Positions 21,641-34,800 of a DNA stretch of 64,000 nt are shown piece after piece. The stretch spans positions 186,001-250,000 of the forward strand of contig MBPM02000030.1 of the NCBI GenBank assembly GCA_001695595.3, in the 5' to 3' direction. The number at the start of each line of letters is the position of its first letter. The first letter of the stretch is position 1. Under the pieces are notes generated by a model, which saw only the letters and a program-made list of their open reading frames with translations, was not told the origin of the DNA and did not search any database. Made by a program: the position numbers and the translations under genes. The DNA is from Plasmopara viticola. Taxonomy: Eukaryota > Oomycota > Peronosporomycetes > Peronosporales > Peronosporaceae.

Positions 21641-22780
21641 ATGAGTTGTAATAACAAGTCTAGAGTGCTGAGAGTATTGTTAGGATTTCAGCAGGAAATT
21701 TGCTCGTTCATAGCGGCGTCGGAGCAGTGCTACATGTCCAATGCGCTGTGGGGATCATATCGCTCGACCCAAAGCACCACAAGCAAACTTCTGTGGCCGA
21801 CAGACGAGAAGCTCAAGAATTTAGCGCAACGTCTTTACACTCGCCTGAGAGACGGAAATGGGCGATACAGTGGCTTCAGGAAGAGTGCAAAATCGAATCT
21901 AAGTCTAGCTCAACTGCGTATACTTGTCCGTGACCTACTTCTCGTGGCTAGCAGATTGCGACTGTCGTGTTTAGTGGATTGCTGCGCTCTGACAAAGGAC
22001 CTCACGAAGTTGTTGCTAGCTTCTTTCGCAGACGAAAATGACTATTACGGCAAAGTTACGCAGATCCGCGCGGTATTGCTCGATGGTAACGTGTTCTTCG
22101 TAAACGTGGACGCTTTCATTCGCGAGAAGATGTCGACGGGATTTCAACCCCAGATCGTCGTAGACGTTAGCGCCAACCTCGCTCAACCTAGACGCATGAG
22201 CAACAGTACCGAGGTCGATGCGTTGAGACTGGAAGCGCTTGCTGTGTGGACGTTCAAAGCTTGCAAGCAGCTTGTGTCCTCAAAGCTTAATGTGCTACAA
22301 TGGACACGACCACCGACGCTTAATGCTACGGCATTAGCAGGTCTCTTGCTGTGCTACCCTTGTGTATACGACATGTTAGAAAACAAAGACAACATTTGCG
22401 ACAATTGGAGCAAACAGGACAACTGCTTGACCATGTGTCCACTTTATTTGCTGCAAGGTGCAGTGGTGCTGTACGTGTCAAATCCTTGCGCTGCAATTTG
22501 CCAACTTTTGACATTATAATTAACTTCCAGGCCACAGCAAAAGCATTTGGAGATTGTGCTATACGAGTTCTCGGTGCCACAGCATTTGGTCACCGACCAA
22601 ATTAACAAGAAGCTCGAACACAAACGCGATCTTGACGGTCAATTCTCTTCGCAGGTTAATCTTCTCCGAGCAAGTTGCCTGCTCCAATTGCGACGGTCCA
22701 TTGATCAGAGCTTTTTAGCGTCCGATCTTCGGCCTCAAGTGCGTGTTGACACCTGCACGCTGCTTCACGTTGCATTATAG
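21641..22780 (+). CDS. UPF0739 (C1orf74-like, DUF4504) protein
   Basis: Two exons, 21641-22470 and 22531-22780, give 359 residues. The intron (60 nt) has donor GTACGT and acceptor TTCCAG after an ATTAAC branch-like site; the phase-2 join restores VVLPQQKHLEIVLYEFSVPQHL. Family hallmarks recalled for C1orf74/UPF0739 are present: LLCYPCVYDML, DNCLTMCPLYLLQ and, after the intron, LYEFSVP. The molecular function of the family is unknown. There is no signal peptide or membrane helix. The LINE insertion ends 46 bp upstream of the ATG, so the element probably sits in the promoter or 5' leader. Confidence 0.75.
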
Positions 22781-22898
22781 CGATCTATACGCGTTGAAAG
22801 TAATATTTATTTCAGTTATTTCCCGTTTCTAATGTGGTCACCTCTATATATGTGTATACAATACACAATGCGCCACGTTTATTTCAGTAACAGTCGTA

Positions 22899-25800
22899 AT
22901 GGGCGCATCGGTCTCAAAGCATCGTAGACTCTATCGTCCGTGTACGTGTCTTCGTCTTTAGTGGCTACAAACAATGCACACAATCAAAAAAGTAGTACGC
23001 ACTTTTAGTCGAGCGTATTTGCTGATCATTTTGGATACACAGTTAACGCTGGGGAGTTTACAGTTGCGTGGCTCACGTTTAAGGTGCAGACTTATGCTGC
23101 TGAGCACGAATGGTAATTCAACAAGCATTCTGACGACAATTGTTGCGGCATTTGCTTAGGGAGATGCTGTGGAGGACGAAGAGCAGCGCTCTGTGGCCAA
23201 GAAAGAGGGACTCTTGTCGTCGAAGCTGCTACGCGGACTCTTTGGTGGTACAATATTAGCGTAAAGAAGCAGTTTACCGATTAATGTATCGGCTAAGTGG
23301 TGTTTATGGTGTTTTTATGTAGGCATGACGATGCAGTGTTTTGAAGAGATGCCTGGGAACAGTATTTCCAAGGAGGCTTTTGTCTGCGTTTTAGCACTAT
23401 TTTACGAGTACGTAAGAGCCCTGTTTAGGGAAAGGAACTAATTTTTAGACTAACGAATTGTGGATAGAGGCAATACTGAGGATCGGATCAGCTACATGTT
23501 TACCATGTACAAAATCATCTTGTCTGGAGAAAAGTACGTGTTTGGGGCTTGAAGCCTAGCGTTTAGCTATATACGTAGCTGACTGTGGCTACTACTTGTT
23601 GTCTTGCAGCAAAAAAGGAGAAGGATTTATTGCAGAAAAGGACTATTTGTACTTGTTGAATTATTTGGAAGAGTACATGCCCCTTCCGAAAAAGCTTTAC
23701 GCTGCTTTTGAAGAATGTCAGATTCCAATGGCGGGGCTAATGTTAAATTCGCAATTTATTGCGTGGGTGCGTCGATATCCAGATGTCATGGAGGTAAGTG
23801 TTGTCGTGGGGGTGCAGGGGCTGCTGCTCAAGTTGCTTTTTCTGTGCTATGATGTAGTTTCTTGCCATTCATTTGCCGCCGTCTCCACTGCAAGGAAGTC
23901 CGACTAGCGCGATTCGCGCCATGAATAGCGAAGAGTTCTTGGCAAATTCGTTAGTTGTATCCATGTCTGGTCTTTAGCAAGTAGCATTTTTATAACAGTG
24001 GAAATCTGTGCCTTGTAGCGACCTCTTGAACAACAGTCCGTCTTGCCAAAACGACCCGAATCACAACCAGTTAAATAGCTCATTTGACTTTATTGGTGGC
24101 GAGGATAGCTGCGATGAAGACTCGGATGGAATATATGACTCGGATAATCTTACTGAGGTGGAAATGGATCAAAGTTCTTATCGGGAAAATCGTACTTCGA
24201 TTGACGAAACTGACGAATCGTCTGGTACTGTAAAGGAAGGTGGTGGAGTGGATACGGAGGAATATACGGAGCACACACGTGCCGTTAGTCAAAGTCGACA
24301 ACGTACAGATTCAGCGCCGTCGCCATCGTCTGCTCGAGTACATCATGACTCTGCAATACCATCACGGCGGGCTTTGAATCGCACGGGCGTCTCACGCACG
24401 CGTGGCGTGCAAAAGATGGGACGATACATGGGCAAAGCAGTGGGTGGCGGGATCTCACGAGTTGGCCACGTGGGTCGGAGTATCTTGCACGCAGGCAAGT
24501 CTCAAGGCCACAGACAGCAGACTGGAGATCACCAGAACGATGATTTGGCAGGAGCTGAGCTAATGTCCGCCGGGTACTCTTTCTCCTCTGAGTGTCAAAG
24601 TACGAAAAAGTATGTTTGCGGCTACTTGCACAAAGTCAGCGACAGTAAATGGGGGAAAAAGCGGTCATGGCATCGCCGGTGGTTTGTACTGGACCGTCAA
24701 CGTGGCGTGCTTTCTTACTACCGACATAATCCTGCCAATCACATCCCGACGTCATCGTCTCGTGGCAACATTGTTCACATGGCGGACTCCCCCGTCCTTA
24801 TGGGTAAAGAAGCAGCTAGCCACCAAACTGATGGACAGTTACCCGAATTATCTACGCAGCTGCCTGCAGCGTCTAGCAGTACGATGCAAGAGACTGATAA
24901 GTCTAGTAATAGACGCCTAAGCGACTCGAAGGCAGAAGCGAAAAACGCTGAAGCTGGTGTTCGAAGTAGTTCAAAAATGGTGAAAGTAACTGATTCGGGT
25001 AAACAACAAGAGCAAGATCAAACACTAGAGCAGCAGCAAAGTCTATTATATCTCAATGAAGGCCACTTCTGGTATCGCGGTGCGTTGGATCTTAACATGG
25101 ACAGTGTGTCGCTGCTGTTTGAAAAGACATTAGCGATAAATGCACCGACACGCTATTTTTTTCAAGTCTCGACACTAGCTTTACATGATATCGATTCAAA
25201 ACGAGGTGTTCAGTATAAGGTACGACTGTTTGAGGGTTACTTTAAGGAGGAAGGGATTTGAGTCTGTGACATGCTTGCAGTTATGTGCAGACACGGACAC
25301 AGATTTTGATCTTTGGACATCGGCAATAGCCGAGGTTATTAACCGAAAGGCCACCCTTAATGAAAAAGCTAGTACTGGAGCGCCAACGCTTTCTCACCAA
25401 CAAAGATACCGACAGCGTCTTGTGCAAAAGCAAATTGATGAGCAAGCAGTACGTGAATTTGATGGCGTAACTGCTGTTGACAGTGGCAATGATTCGCCAC
25501 CATTAAGTCGCGAACGTGTCTCACCAGAAGCTCCCATTAAGGGTGAGCGGACAATTCAGGCATCGAGCGATGCCATTCCGCCACCACAGCCGACGCGAAA
25601 AATTCCGCCTCGTATTGTGACGCAATTTTCGTCAGGATCGGATGGCGGTATGTCGGACGCTTCTAGTTGGCATCTTCACCTCCATGTCGATGGGAAAAAG
25701 CAATGTTTGATTGTTGGCTTTATGCTGAACATTGTGGCGATTCGCTGTCTTGCAAGCGAGCACGTGCTTTGGAAAGTGTTCGTGTGCATTGCTGTTTCGT

Positions 25801-27056
25801 TATTGTTTGTCGCCAACATTAACAACTCAAGGTCAGGCCAGCGTTTCCGTCGCGAAAGCCTGGGCGGATCCTTGACGGACGCAAGTATCGATAAGGCACT
25901 TTATGGAACGGACGCTGTCGAATGCACTGATCCAGAAAATTGTTGCTTGCACAAGACTTTGAATCTGACAGGATCAGACGGAAATGGAAGTGAGGGCAAC
26001 AGTGCAGTAGAAGTAGGCGACAAACCACCGCGGCGCTCAAATACTCGCCGAATTGTTAAATTTCCAATGGGCAGTACAATGACTCAATGCCAGAGGCAAC
26101 CGAGCGGGCGGTCGAGCAACGTGGAGCACTCTTGGACTACAACACGAGGTGAAACGTTTTATATTCGCAGCTCCGACTACAAAAAGTCACGGAAGAAAGA
26201 GGTCGCATTTTGATGATTTTGTGAGCCTGTTTTTTTTCTTGTGCTGACTTTAATCCTGTCTATCTGTCTGTAGCCTTCAAAGCCTGCCCTTTTTGAATTT
26301 ATTGGCGCTGATCTCGTTCGAACCGAAAGCAAAGTGGATCTCATCTCCCATCGCGTCGAGTTTCCAGCCGTGCATGAAAACAGTCGACTTTTTATTATTA
26401 ATGCTCAGGTAATGAAATTTCTTCTGGTTTGTAACAAGGAGCTTATTTTTTTACCTTTGGCTAGGTCCCATCGTACAGTCCGAGTTTGTGGAACGATGGC
26501 TCATTCGATGGTCCGGGCTACACTTTGGCTCTCTATTGGAAGATTCCGGAGAGAGTCGTTGAAGTAAGTGCTCTGTTGAATGATTATTGTTGGTAAAGCA
26601 TTGATTTATTGTGTGTGCTTAATCAATGACTAGGACCTGAAGGACCCAACTACGACAACACTGACACTTTTAAAACGATTTTTAGAGGCTGGCAACGACA
26701 CATCCCTGACTGACCGTTTCAAGGTCATTGCGCAAGTGACTAATCAAGACGAGTGCGGCATCACGGGCATGGCCAAGAAGCTTTTAACCAGCCACAATGC
26801 GACGCCGGTGCTCACGCGGCCACAACATCGCATCTATCGCTTTAAAGACGGTACCACAGAGATGGTGGTTGACATTCACGCATTTTCGTACATTGCGCGT
26901 CGGGGCATCCATTTACTGCTCGACAAGACGTCACGTCTGGTGATTGACGTTGCCTTTGTGATTCAAGGCGAGACTGAGGACGAACTGCCCGAGCAGGTTC
27001 TCGGTTGCTGTCGCCTTGACCACGTTAACGTACAGATGGCGAAGGACCTGCCGTAG
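22899..27056 (+). CDS. EDR2-like protein: N-myristoylation site, EF-hand-like region, split PH domain, DUF1336
   Basis: Best model: exons 22899-22941, 23043-23083, 23160-23247, 23323-23407, 23468-23533, 23610-23793, 23858-23949, 24019-25219, 25281-26201, 26274-26408, 26465-26563, 26634-27056 (1125 residues, phases consistent). The first two exons are the least certain: exon 2 could start earlier (23009 or 23014) with another donor. The N terminus MGASVSK is a good myristoylation signal. Residues about 55-200 resemble a calcium-binding-like helical domain. A PH domain starts at YVCGYLHKVSDSKWGKKRS and is interrupted by a roughly 120-residue low-complexity insert before LYLNEGHFWYRGALDL and DLWTSAIAEVI. 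A hydrophobic segment follows (CLIVGFMLNIVAIRC, WKVFVCIAVSLLFVA). The C terminus is the DUF1336/EDR2_C domain (FYIRSSDYKKSRKKE, GYTLALYWKIPERVVE, EDELPEQVLGCCRLDHV). Plant EDR2 binds phosphoinositides and restrains defence/cell death; here a lipid-binding membrane role is inferred. Confidence 0.85.
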
Positions 27057-27548
27057 CTGTAAGTACAGTGCCAGTTGCGAAGCTGGCAATTGATCGTAAT
27101 AAAATGCAAGTGAAGTTTTGATGAGGAAGGTCAGTATTTCTAGGTATGCATCACTTCACTTGGAAGTTATCAGCCCCGAAAGATGGTTGACAGAAAAGTA
27201 AAATCGTCATTCCTTTCCTCAAGTCATACAGTTACAGCGGTATAATACGATACGACCACGATATGCTCAGCGTAACATTCTCTACAACTAGGGCTACTAC
27301 CCCCTGGATTCAGAAACTCTAGTCTGAAATTTAAAATTCGCTCATCATCGCAATCTTCGATTGTGCCTTCTCTAAAGCTGCGCTAAATTAAAAATGAGAA
27401 AGAAGACGAATGGTAACATTTGATACGTGCGGAGCCAGTCATTTGCCGATAGTGCTTTTAGAGGTGTAGCAAAATCTAATAGTAGTACTTCATGTCCATG
27501 TAGTATTTTGGTTAGTATACTACCTTTCGCATCAAGCTTTCATTCTTA
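27057..27548. other. intergenic region with an initiator-like element near its end
   Basis: About 490 bp between two same-strand genes. TTTCATTCTTA at about 27538-27548 matches the oomycete initiator core (TCATTYY) and lies immediately before the TPK ATG. Confidence 0.45.
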
Positions 27549-28349
27549 ATGACGCCGAGTTTGCCGACACAGCACCACTCCAACTCATTCTGGTCCAAGC
27601 CAACGTCGTGTCCGCGACTCGCAGTCTTGGTTTTGAATGCATCTCACAGTTCGTGGTGTGTTACTAAAGAGGGCGAAAGATTGCACTGCTCCGCACTCTT
27701 TTGGAACTTGTGGAGCAGTGCGCAGCTCACCGTGTGTGCCGACGGAGGCGCGAATCGACTCTACGACCGCTGTGTGACGTTAAATGTGCAGCACCAAGTT
27801 GTTCCGCACTTTATCAAAGGAGATTTGGACTCACTGCGTCCCGATGTACGCGAATTTTTCGCAGCCCGAGGGACGACGGTGCTGAGAGATGAAGACCAAA
27901 ATTCGAACGACATGGACAAGTGTTTGCAGTTGATTTTTTACGAGCAGACTAAAGCGGGTAATGAGAAATTTTCAGTCATGGTTTTTGGTGCCATGGGCGG
28001 GCGGTTTGATCAAGAGATGCAAAATATCAATGCGCTCTTTCGATGGAAGAACAAATTTCAGCAGGTGGTGTTGTTATCGGACGACACTACGGTCAGGCTC
28101 CTCGAACCGAACATTCGACATGTCATCACACCCAATTTCTGCTATGAATCTCGAACATGTGGATTGATTCCGATAGCGGGAACGTGCAAGGAGACAACAA
28201 CGTCTGGACTGAAGTGGAATTTAAGTCCAGAAATGGTGACAGGTTTTGGAGGATTGATAAGCAGCTCTAATTATATTGACGACTTGTGCGAACAAGTAGA
28301 AGTGGTGGCATCGCATCCACTCATCTGGACAACTGAGCTGAAGAAGTAA
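27549..28349 (+). CDS. TPK1: thiamine pyrophosphokinase
   Basis: Single exon, 266 residues, normal length for eukaryotic TPK. The N-terminal catalytic domain shows the family motifs ADGGANRLYD, HFIKGDLDSLRP, DQNSNDMDKC (metal/pyrophosphate site) and GAMGGRFDQ. The C-terminal thiamine-binding domain has TCGLIPIAG, TTSGLKWNL and a HPLIWT ending near the C terminus. The enzyme transfers pyrophosphate from ATP to thiamine, making the cofactor TPP in the cytosol. An initiator-like TTTCATTCT lies only a few bases upstream of the ATG, so the leader may be very short. No unusual residue is seen. Confidence 0.95.
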   Translation: MTPSLPTQHHSNSFWSKPTSCPRLAVLVLNASHSSWCVTKEGERLHCSALFWNLWSSAQLTVCADGGANRLYDRCVTLNVQHQVVPHFIKGDLDSLRPDVREFFAARGTTVLRDEDQNSNDMDKCLQLIFYEQTKAGNEKFSVMVFGAMGGRFDQEMQNINALFRWKNKFQQVVLLSDDTTVRLLEPNIRHVITPNFCYESRTCGLIPIAGTCKETTTSGLKWNLSPEMVTGFGGLISSSNYIDDLCEQVEVVASHPLIWTTELKK

Positions 28350-28872
28350 CGGCAAATGAGGAAGATGGTGCCTTACGTTCGCATGTAGTAATATTAATCT
28401 ATCATTATTTCTGCGAAATATCATGAATATTTTCGCTTAAAGTAGAAATTTGTGAAATTTGTCCACATCTTGACCCCTACCCATCTTGATGTTCGAAAAC
28501 TTCAATGCAATATTGCCCTAAGCTCAGGTGACTAATTATGGACAGGCGAAAGAGAAAGCGTGTAATCCTATTGGTAGAAACCCTCCCGTGTTCTTCTTCA
28601 AATTATCCCACAACGGGCCGTCGTACAGCCGGCAAGACGCAGCGCAAGCAGCTTCTCTGGGTCTTCAGATCAGCTCCCATCAGACGCAACACATTGGTAA
28701 GACTCTATCTTAACTATCGGCCACTTCTCTGCGCTCTCGACTGTATCGTTTCGCCTAAATTGAGCAATTATTGTGCTGACACTCTGCTTCATGTCTATTT
28801 TAGCGTGACAGTACTGAACTTGTCGCGAGTTAATCCTCAATTTCAAGTCTCGAAGTGCCTGTGGAGTACAAG
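28350..28872. other. intergenic region
   Basis: About 520 bp between TPK and ATG2. Plus-strand frames here are short and motif-free. The ATG2 frame is open for a few codons upstream of its first ATG, with no in-frame ATG. Confidence 0.5.
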
Positions 28873-31800
28873 ATGCAATTTTTCAAGCACCTGACGGATC
28901 CAGCGCTTAAGCGGCTGTACAAGTTTGTGCTGAAGCGCATGATTGGCCGTTTCCTGGCAGCGGATGAACTAGATTTGGACCAATTGGATGTGCATCTTCG
29001 TTCCGGACGATTAGAGCTCTGTGACTTGCTGCTTGATGCCAATGTGCTCAATGCTGAGCTCTGCGAGGCTTATGGACTGCCTTTTCAGGTTAAAAAAGGG
29101 TATTTAGGTTCCGTTCGCGTGGCTATCTCTTACGCCAACATCATGAGCGAGAGTTGTTTGGTGGAAATTGATGATATTGAGATCATTTTGGTCCCACTTG
29201 GGAAGGTTGGGGAATCGACACAACAGAAGTGTACCCCACTCGAGGAGAACCAAGAGAAAAGGCAAAAAAAACAACACAGTGAGAAGGATTATCAAGGAAA
29301 AGCTGAACCTCTGGACGAGTATTCACAGGAAGGACTCGATTTTGTAGCTAGTTGGATTGAGCAAGTGACGTCCAAGATTAAAGTTACCTTGTCGAACATT
29401 TGCTTACGACTCGAGACAGGAGAACAACATAAAGGACGTGATGTGGCAATGTTGTGCCAATTGCAGTGGGCTCAATTCACCGATGAGTCAGTCACAGAAG
29501 TGTCAAGTGTATACGGACGAACTGGTCTGGGAACATCCGTGGGAATGTATGGATCACAAACGATAGATGGCGGCATCCAGTCAATGGCTGCGAGTACGCT
29601 CTTTGGCATTTCTCATAAAGGAATCAAGTTTCGTGGGTTTAGCATGAATTTACACTTGAGCAGTGATGACGTCGGCCTCAAAGACGCTAATATGACTGAC
29701 CGACGGCGCCCGGAATACTCTGACATGGTTGTGCACCCTTTTTTGGCGAGTAGTCTAAGCTTGCAGAATTATATACAAGTCAAATTGTCCTATTATGAGG
29801 CATTGGAAGCACCTGCGATGGATGCCAACGTATTTTTTCACTCGTTGCGCTTTGTATTGCAACCTCAATACTTTCCTGAATTTTGCAAAATCGTAGATGC
29901 GTTTTCGGCAGACCCTGCCAAGGTGGGTGCTTATCAAATGAAGGAGCATTATACGTCTACTGCAATGTTTGAGTCCATTTGTGATGACTGTCCGGCATGG
30001 CTGACTGGGAGTGACGAAAATGATGGTGATGAGGAGACTGGAGCTCTAAATCTGTCCCTAAAAGAGTTTCAGCGTATTGAACAGCTACTCCAACAGTATC
30101 GACAGACGCAAGAAGATTTAAAAAGGGAGCAGCGCCGTCGGTATTCGTCGGAAGAAAGTGTTGCAGAGAGACAAGAGCTGTTTAAGACGCGCAAGCTGTC
30201 TGCAGCAGAAAGTGTCGAAAGTGTCGGTTTGTCGGAGCTAGATGACGAGGAAGACGCGTTCTTTGAGTGTGAGACGGGGCTGGCCAGCTCCATTGCGCCA
30301 AATGCGTCGCTAGGGTATAGTAAATTGAGCCAGTCTATGTATGCGTCGGCGCACGAGACGGACAATAAACGGGAAGACCGAAGTTACGTCACATGGTCTA
30401 CGACGGCTGCGAAATATAGAGCGACACGGCGTGTCAAGTCGCGCGTTAAGGTTCATTTGCTGGAGTGTGAGTGTATATTCCTGTACGACGACCTTCCTGA
30501 CGAGGATGAAGAAAGAGTGTCCGATGGCCGTCTTCATCGCCCTTTTGTCCAACAGGCCAAGGATTTGCCATCGGTTGATGGCTTAGAACGTCTGGAACTC
30601 TCACTGAAGGATGTTCTCTGCTCATGCTTGGTCTATTCACAGCATGCAGTACTTGCATTCAACATCAACAAAGTCACGTTGATGGAAAAGACGCTTCCGC
30701 GCATGTCGTTGGACGCCGATGAGGAAGAGTCGGCAATGCTATCGACGTGTGTCTTGAAGTTTACTGACACGTCACCTATTTCTGGTCAAAAAGTGAATCT
30801 TTCTGGAAATCTCTCAGCTCAGTTGCGTATCGATTTTACGACTGAATCAGATGATGAGACGCTATCGACTATTGCATCACTTGGAGTGCGCGTGAGTGTG
30901 CAGCCTCTTTTATTTGAATGGGATATGTATCTGTTAGATCGAGCACATCGTCTTCTTGCACTCTTGGAACAAGATACGTCAGCTGTCAAGCGAAAAGCAG
31001 CGTCCACAAGTTCTGCAAATGAATCGCAAAAGCTTGCGAAAACGCTCGACATGACAACGGAATGTGTACAGGTGACTCTGCGATTTCCTATGGTAAACAG
31101 CGACCTGATTCGCTTTGGTGTATCGTCTAAACGTGGTTTGTGTGAAGATCGAATTGTGCTGACTTTGGAGCGTATGAAAGTGGCATCGTATTCTCCATCA
31201 GCTTGCGATGATCTTGATGAGTCTTGTGCACCAACGCCATCTCAGTTCCGTAAAAGAACTTTGCTCCCCTGGTTGGCACAATTTGATGCGTCTTTCGACA
31301 CAATGCAGGTGGCTCTGTGGACTCCAGAGCATGGCAATCAGCGAAGCACGAAGTTGGAAAAAGAGGTGCTCTTTACTGCTTGTAGTGACGAGCGCTTGCA
31401 AGACGTTTGCACTCTTCGCTTGCGCTTTCAAACGCCTACGCGTGACGAAATGAAAGAGGCAATTTGTAGCAAACAACAGTTGTCACAAGATGCAAGTCGA
31501 AACCCGGATAATGCGTCTTTGGGTGATAGTCCCGATGAAGTTAGTGGAGATGACAATGACGGCGGAAGGGTGGGTTTAAATGGTTGGAGTCTTGATGCTC
31601 TAGGGCGTGCAGAGTCTTTCGAGAACGCAGCTGCAGTGGCTTCATTGTATTCCGTGGAAGTCGGTCTTCCTCGGGCAACTGCAGTGCTTTTTAAGGCAAC
31701 GCTCGACCGGTTGATGGTGTTATTTGACGCGCTTTTATTGATTAGTCCAGTGGATGTCGACAGTTATAATGAAATGCTTGCTGCGGCTGCGCTTCGGAAT

Positions 31801-34800
31801 CGATTAATGCCCAGTTACATGAGTTTCAAGCTTACGTTAGGTGAAGGAAGTATTCAGGTTTGCGACTATGTCATGTTGCCTACATCTCTGTCTAGTCACG
31901 GCACGAACTCGTCTGCAACCCATGAGATTAGCAACAGCGCAACTGATCGACACGGTGACCTTGAAAAGGTATTATTTACGTATCACTTTGTTTTTGAGAC
32001 ACTCAAAGTGTTTCAAGTATCTCAGTGGATGGGCCAATTGGTATCTCGTCTTCACGTCTTGGCTCAAAGCACTACGTTACTGGAAGAAAATGGCCGTTTG
32101 AAAACTTGTGTGCCAATTCTTTACAAGACTCCATTTGAGGCTACTAAAGCCCCCTTTTTTTTCATGGGGGTTGACATTGTGGATCAAACTAATGAAATGC
32201 GAGAGACCAAAGTCGAGTTGCACCTATCGCACCTTAGTTTACGCTATGACGTGCAGTCCAAGTGGCTTTTTCAACTGCTCGAGATCCTTCTAATGGATTA
32301 TCCTGTCCCGATCATTCCACTGGATTCGGCGACTATGTCGGATGAAGAAAGTCTAGAAATTTCTGAAACCATTAAACTTGGGGGCAAGTACGATGCAGTG
32401 CCTCTGGCGATTGCTTCGAAAACTGTTTTTACGAAGCTTTTTATAAATTTTTATGACGTGTTGGTCGATTATGCGCCAACGTCGCTAACGTCACGGGTGA
32501 TACTCGTATTCGGTAAAGTAGACGTATCTTCCAATGTCGTCACAGGTGCTATTATGCAAGGCTACAAGATCTCAGTCGGTGACTTGGAACTCTATTTGAC
32601 GCATGCACGCGCAGGTTACGAAGAGATTGATCACGTTCTTTTAGGCAACAACCTTTTCCTTGGCAAAACTGCTCAACATATGAACAAAAAGTCGCTTAAA
32701 GTTGCCGCAACGTATGCTGCCGGTGGAGGCGGGACTCTGGATGCCAAGTATTCGTCGCTACTTACGTTCTTGGAGACGTTTGGCTTCTTGCAGCTTGTCA
32801 CGATGGATTTCGTGGATGTGTTTTTGCGTGTGCTCGTCCCACCGACGGCAATTGAGGCTGCAGTTGCACCGCGAAGTCAATTGGAAGAGAAGGCGTCGAC
32901 ATTACCTGAGTTGTCTGTGGAACTGAATCTCGGTACTGCGAATATCTATGCATGCTTTGATTCATTCAATACGTTGATCGAGTTGCTATCGGTGTGGACC
33001 GACCAGATCGCGATGAAACAAGAGCCACGTGATACGACTGCCTATGTAGGTTTGGGTGGTTCAACTGAACCATCTAGCGTGTCGGTGGTTACAAACTTGA
33101 GTCCTGTTCCTCTTAGTGGTTTACGGACGATTGACATTACTCTTTCAGAGCGATCTAGTGCACAAGACTTTTCTAGCACGAGCAGTGTTCGTAGCGAACG
33201 GTTGAGCTTTAACGGCAGCGAGAGTTTTCAGCGAAATTCTGGGAGTATCTTGGAGCAAATCGATCAAGATGCATTTGGTAGCGGCAAGAAGATATTTCCT
33301 GGCAAAGTTGTTGCGACAGATACTGAAGCACGATTGTTACGAACTCGAATGGATTCGATTCACAAGGAGAAGGAGCGTATGGTGCAGGGACTTGATGATC
33401 ATTTGTCTGCTTCGGAATTACGACTTCGCTACCAATTAGAGGAGCGCCGAAAGTCTGCAAAGTCTATTCGCATAAATGAGCTCGTGATCGAAGATTATTT
33501 TGTTCCCAATCGGTTATCTGACGTGGTTGAGGACGAGTCAGCTGGGGCGTTTTTGATGGAGCCTGAGGTGAATCAAGAGAATGTTCAAGCGAGCGCAGAT
33601 CATGAAGACCCGTGGTTTGCATCAGCTTCGACAGACTTGCCGAGCACATTGACTCCTCTTGAGCACACGGCTATGCCGTATAATGAAGAAGCAGTGCGGT
33701 GGCTTGCACCCGGCGGATCTTACAGCGATGCTGGAGATAAAACACCCACGAGTCAAGTGTCTGGTCAAGATTTTTCTCTGTTTGAGCCAGTGGAAGACAA
33801 GACGCCAGCATCCGTGTCGTCACAGCCTACAAGCTTACGACTTAGTGAAGAACGGGAAAACCGAGAATATAGCGGCCACATGCCGGACGACCGAGAGGAG
33901 GAAGTCTATGAAGAGGACGATTTTGATGCCAGCCAATATTCTATTGGTGCATTCCCGGCGGCATCAAAGAACTGGTGGGGGATGCAGAGGAGACCTGTGG
34001 ACGTGGAGATGAGCGATGTACAAACGGAAGAGACGGCGTCCTCGTTTTCACATCGAATGGATTTGCTGGAAGACCGAAGTGTCACTGCGGTCGACGGTGA
34101 AGGGACGGACGACGGCGATAGCAATTCTGTCTTCCCCACATCCATGTCGATGTCCATCATTGATAAAGGGGAAGACGAAGGTAAAGAAGTTGAGTTGGAG
34201 TTTGGTTTGGACCAAGAGCTCCAGTCAGAAATCGATCGAATGCTTGACATGGAATCGAATGATGGCAACGAAGTCGATGGTGACGAGTTAGATCAAGTGC
34301 TAGACGAGCAGCGCCCAGAGACTCTTTTTGCGTCAATGCCACGTACGATTCCTTCACGAAAGACGTCTATTTCTTCTACCAGTAGCCATATTGGTGCTCC
34401 CCTGTCGTCGTTTGGCTTGCCGACAATCTCTCCGCCCGACCAGCCAACAGCACGCTGGTTTTACGACGACCAACGCTCGGACGATAGTGGTCTGCCGATC
34501 GGTGGTCCACCGTCGCGAATCTACCCACATCATGTAGAAATTCCGGTCGGTGGCTCAGCATCCTCGTTATTGTTTGGTGAAAAGGAGTGCAAAGATGCCA
34601 TCCGTTCGATTGCACGGGAAAATGCCGTACGCAAAGTCGAGGCATCTCCACCGATTGTCATTCAGCACGTTTTGTTGCGAAATTTTAACATTTGCATGCG
34701 GTTCTTTGGTGGGTGCGATTGGACCCGCGATGCGAGTGAGACGTCAAAAATTCACGCTACCAAGGAACTCAATGTGGGAGACACGCTGAAGACACAACCA

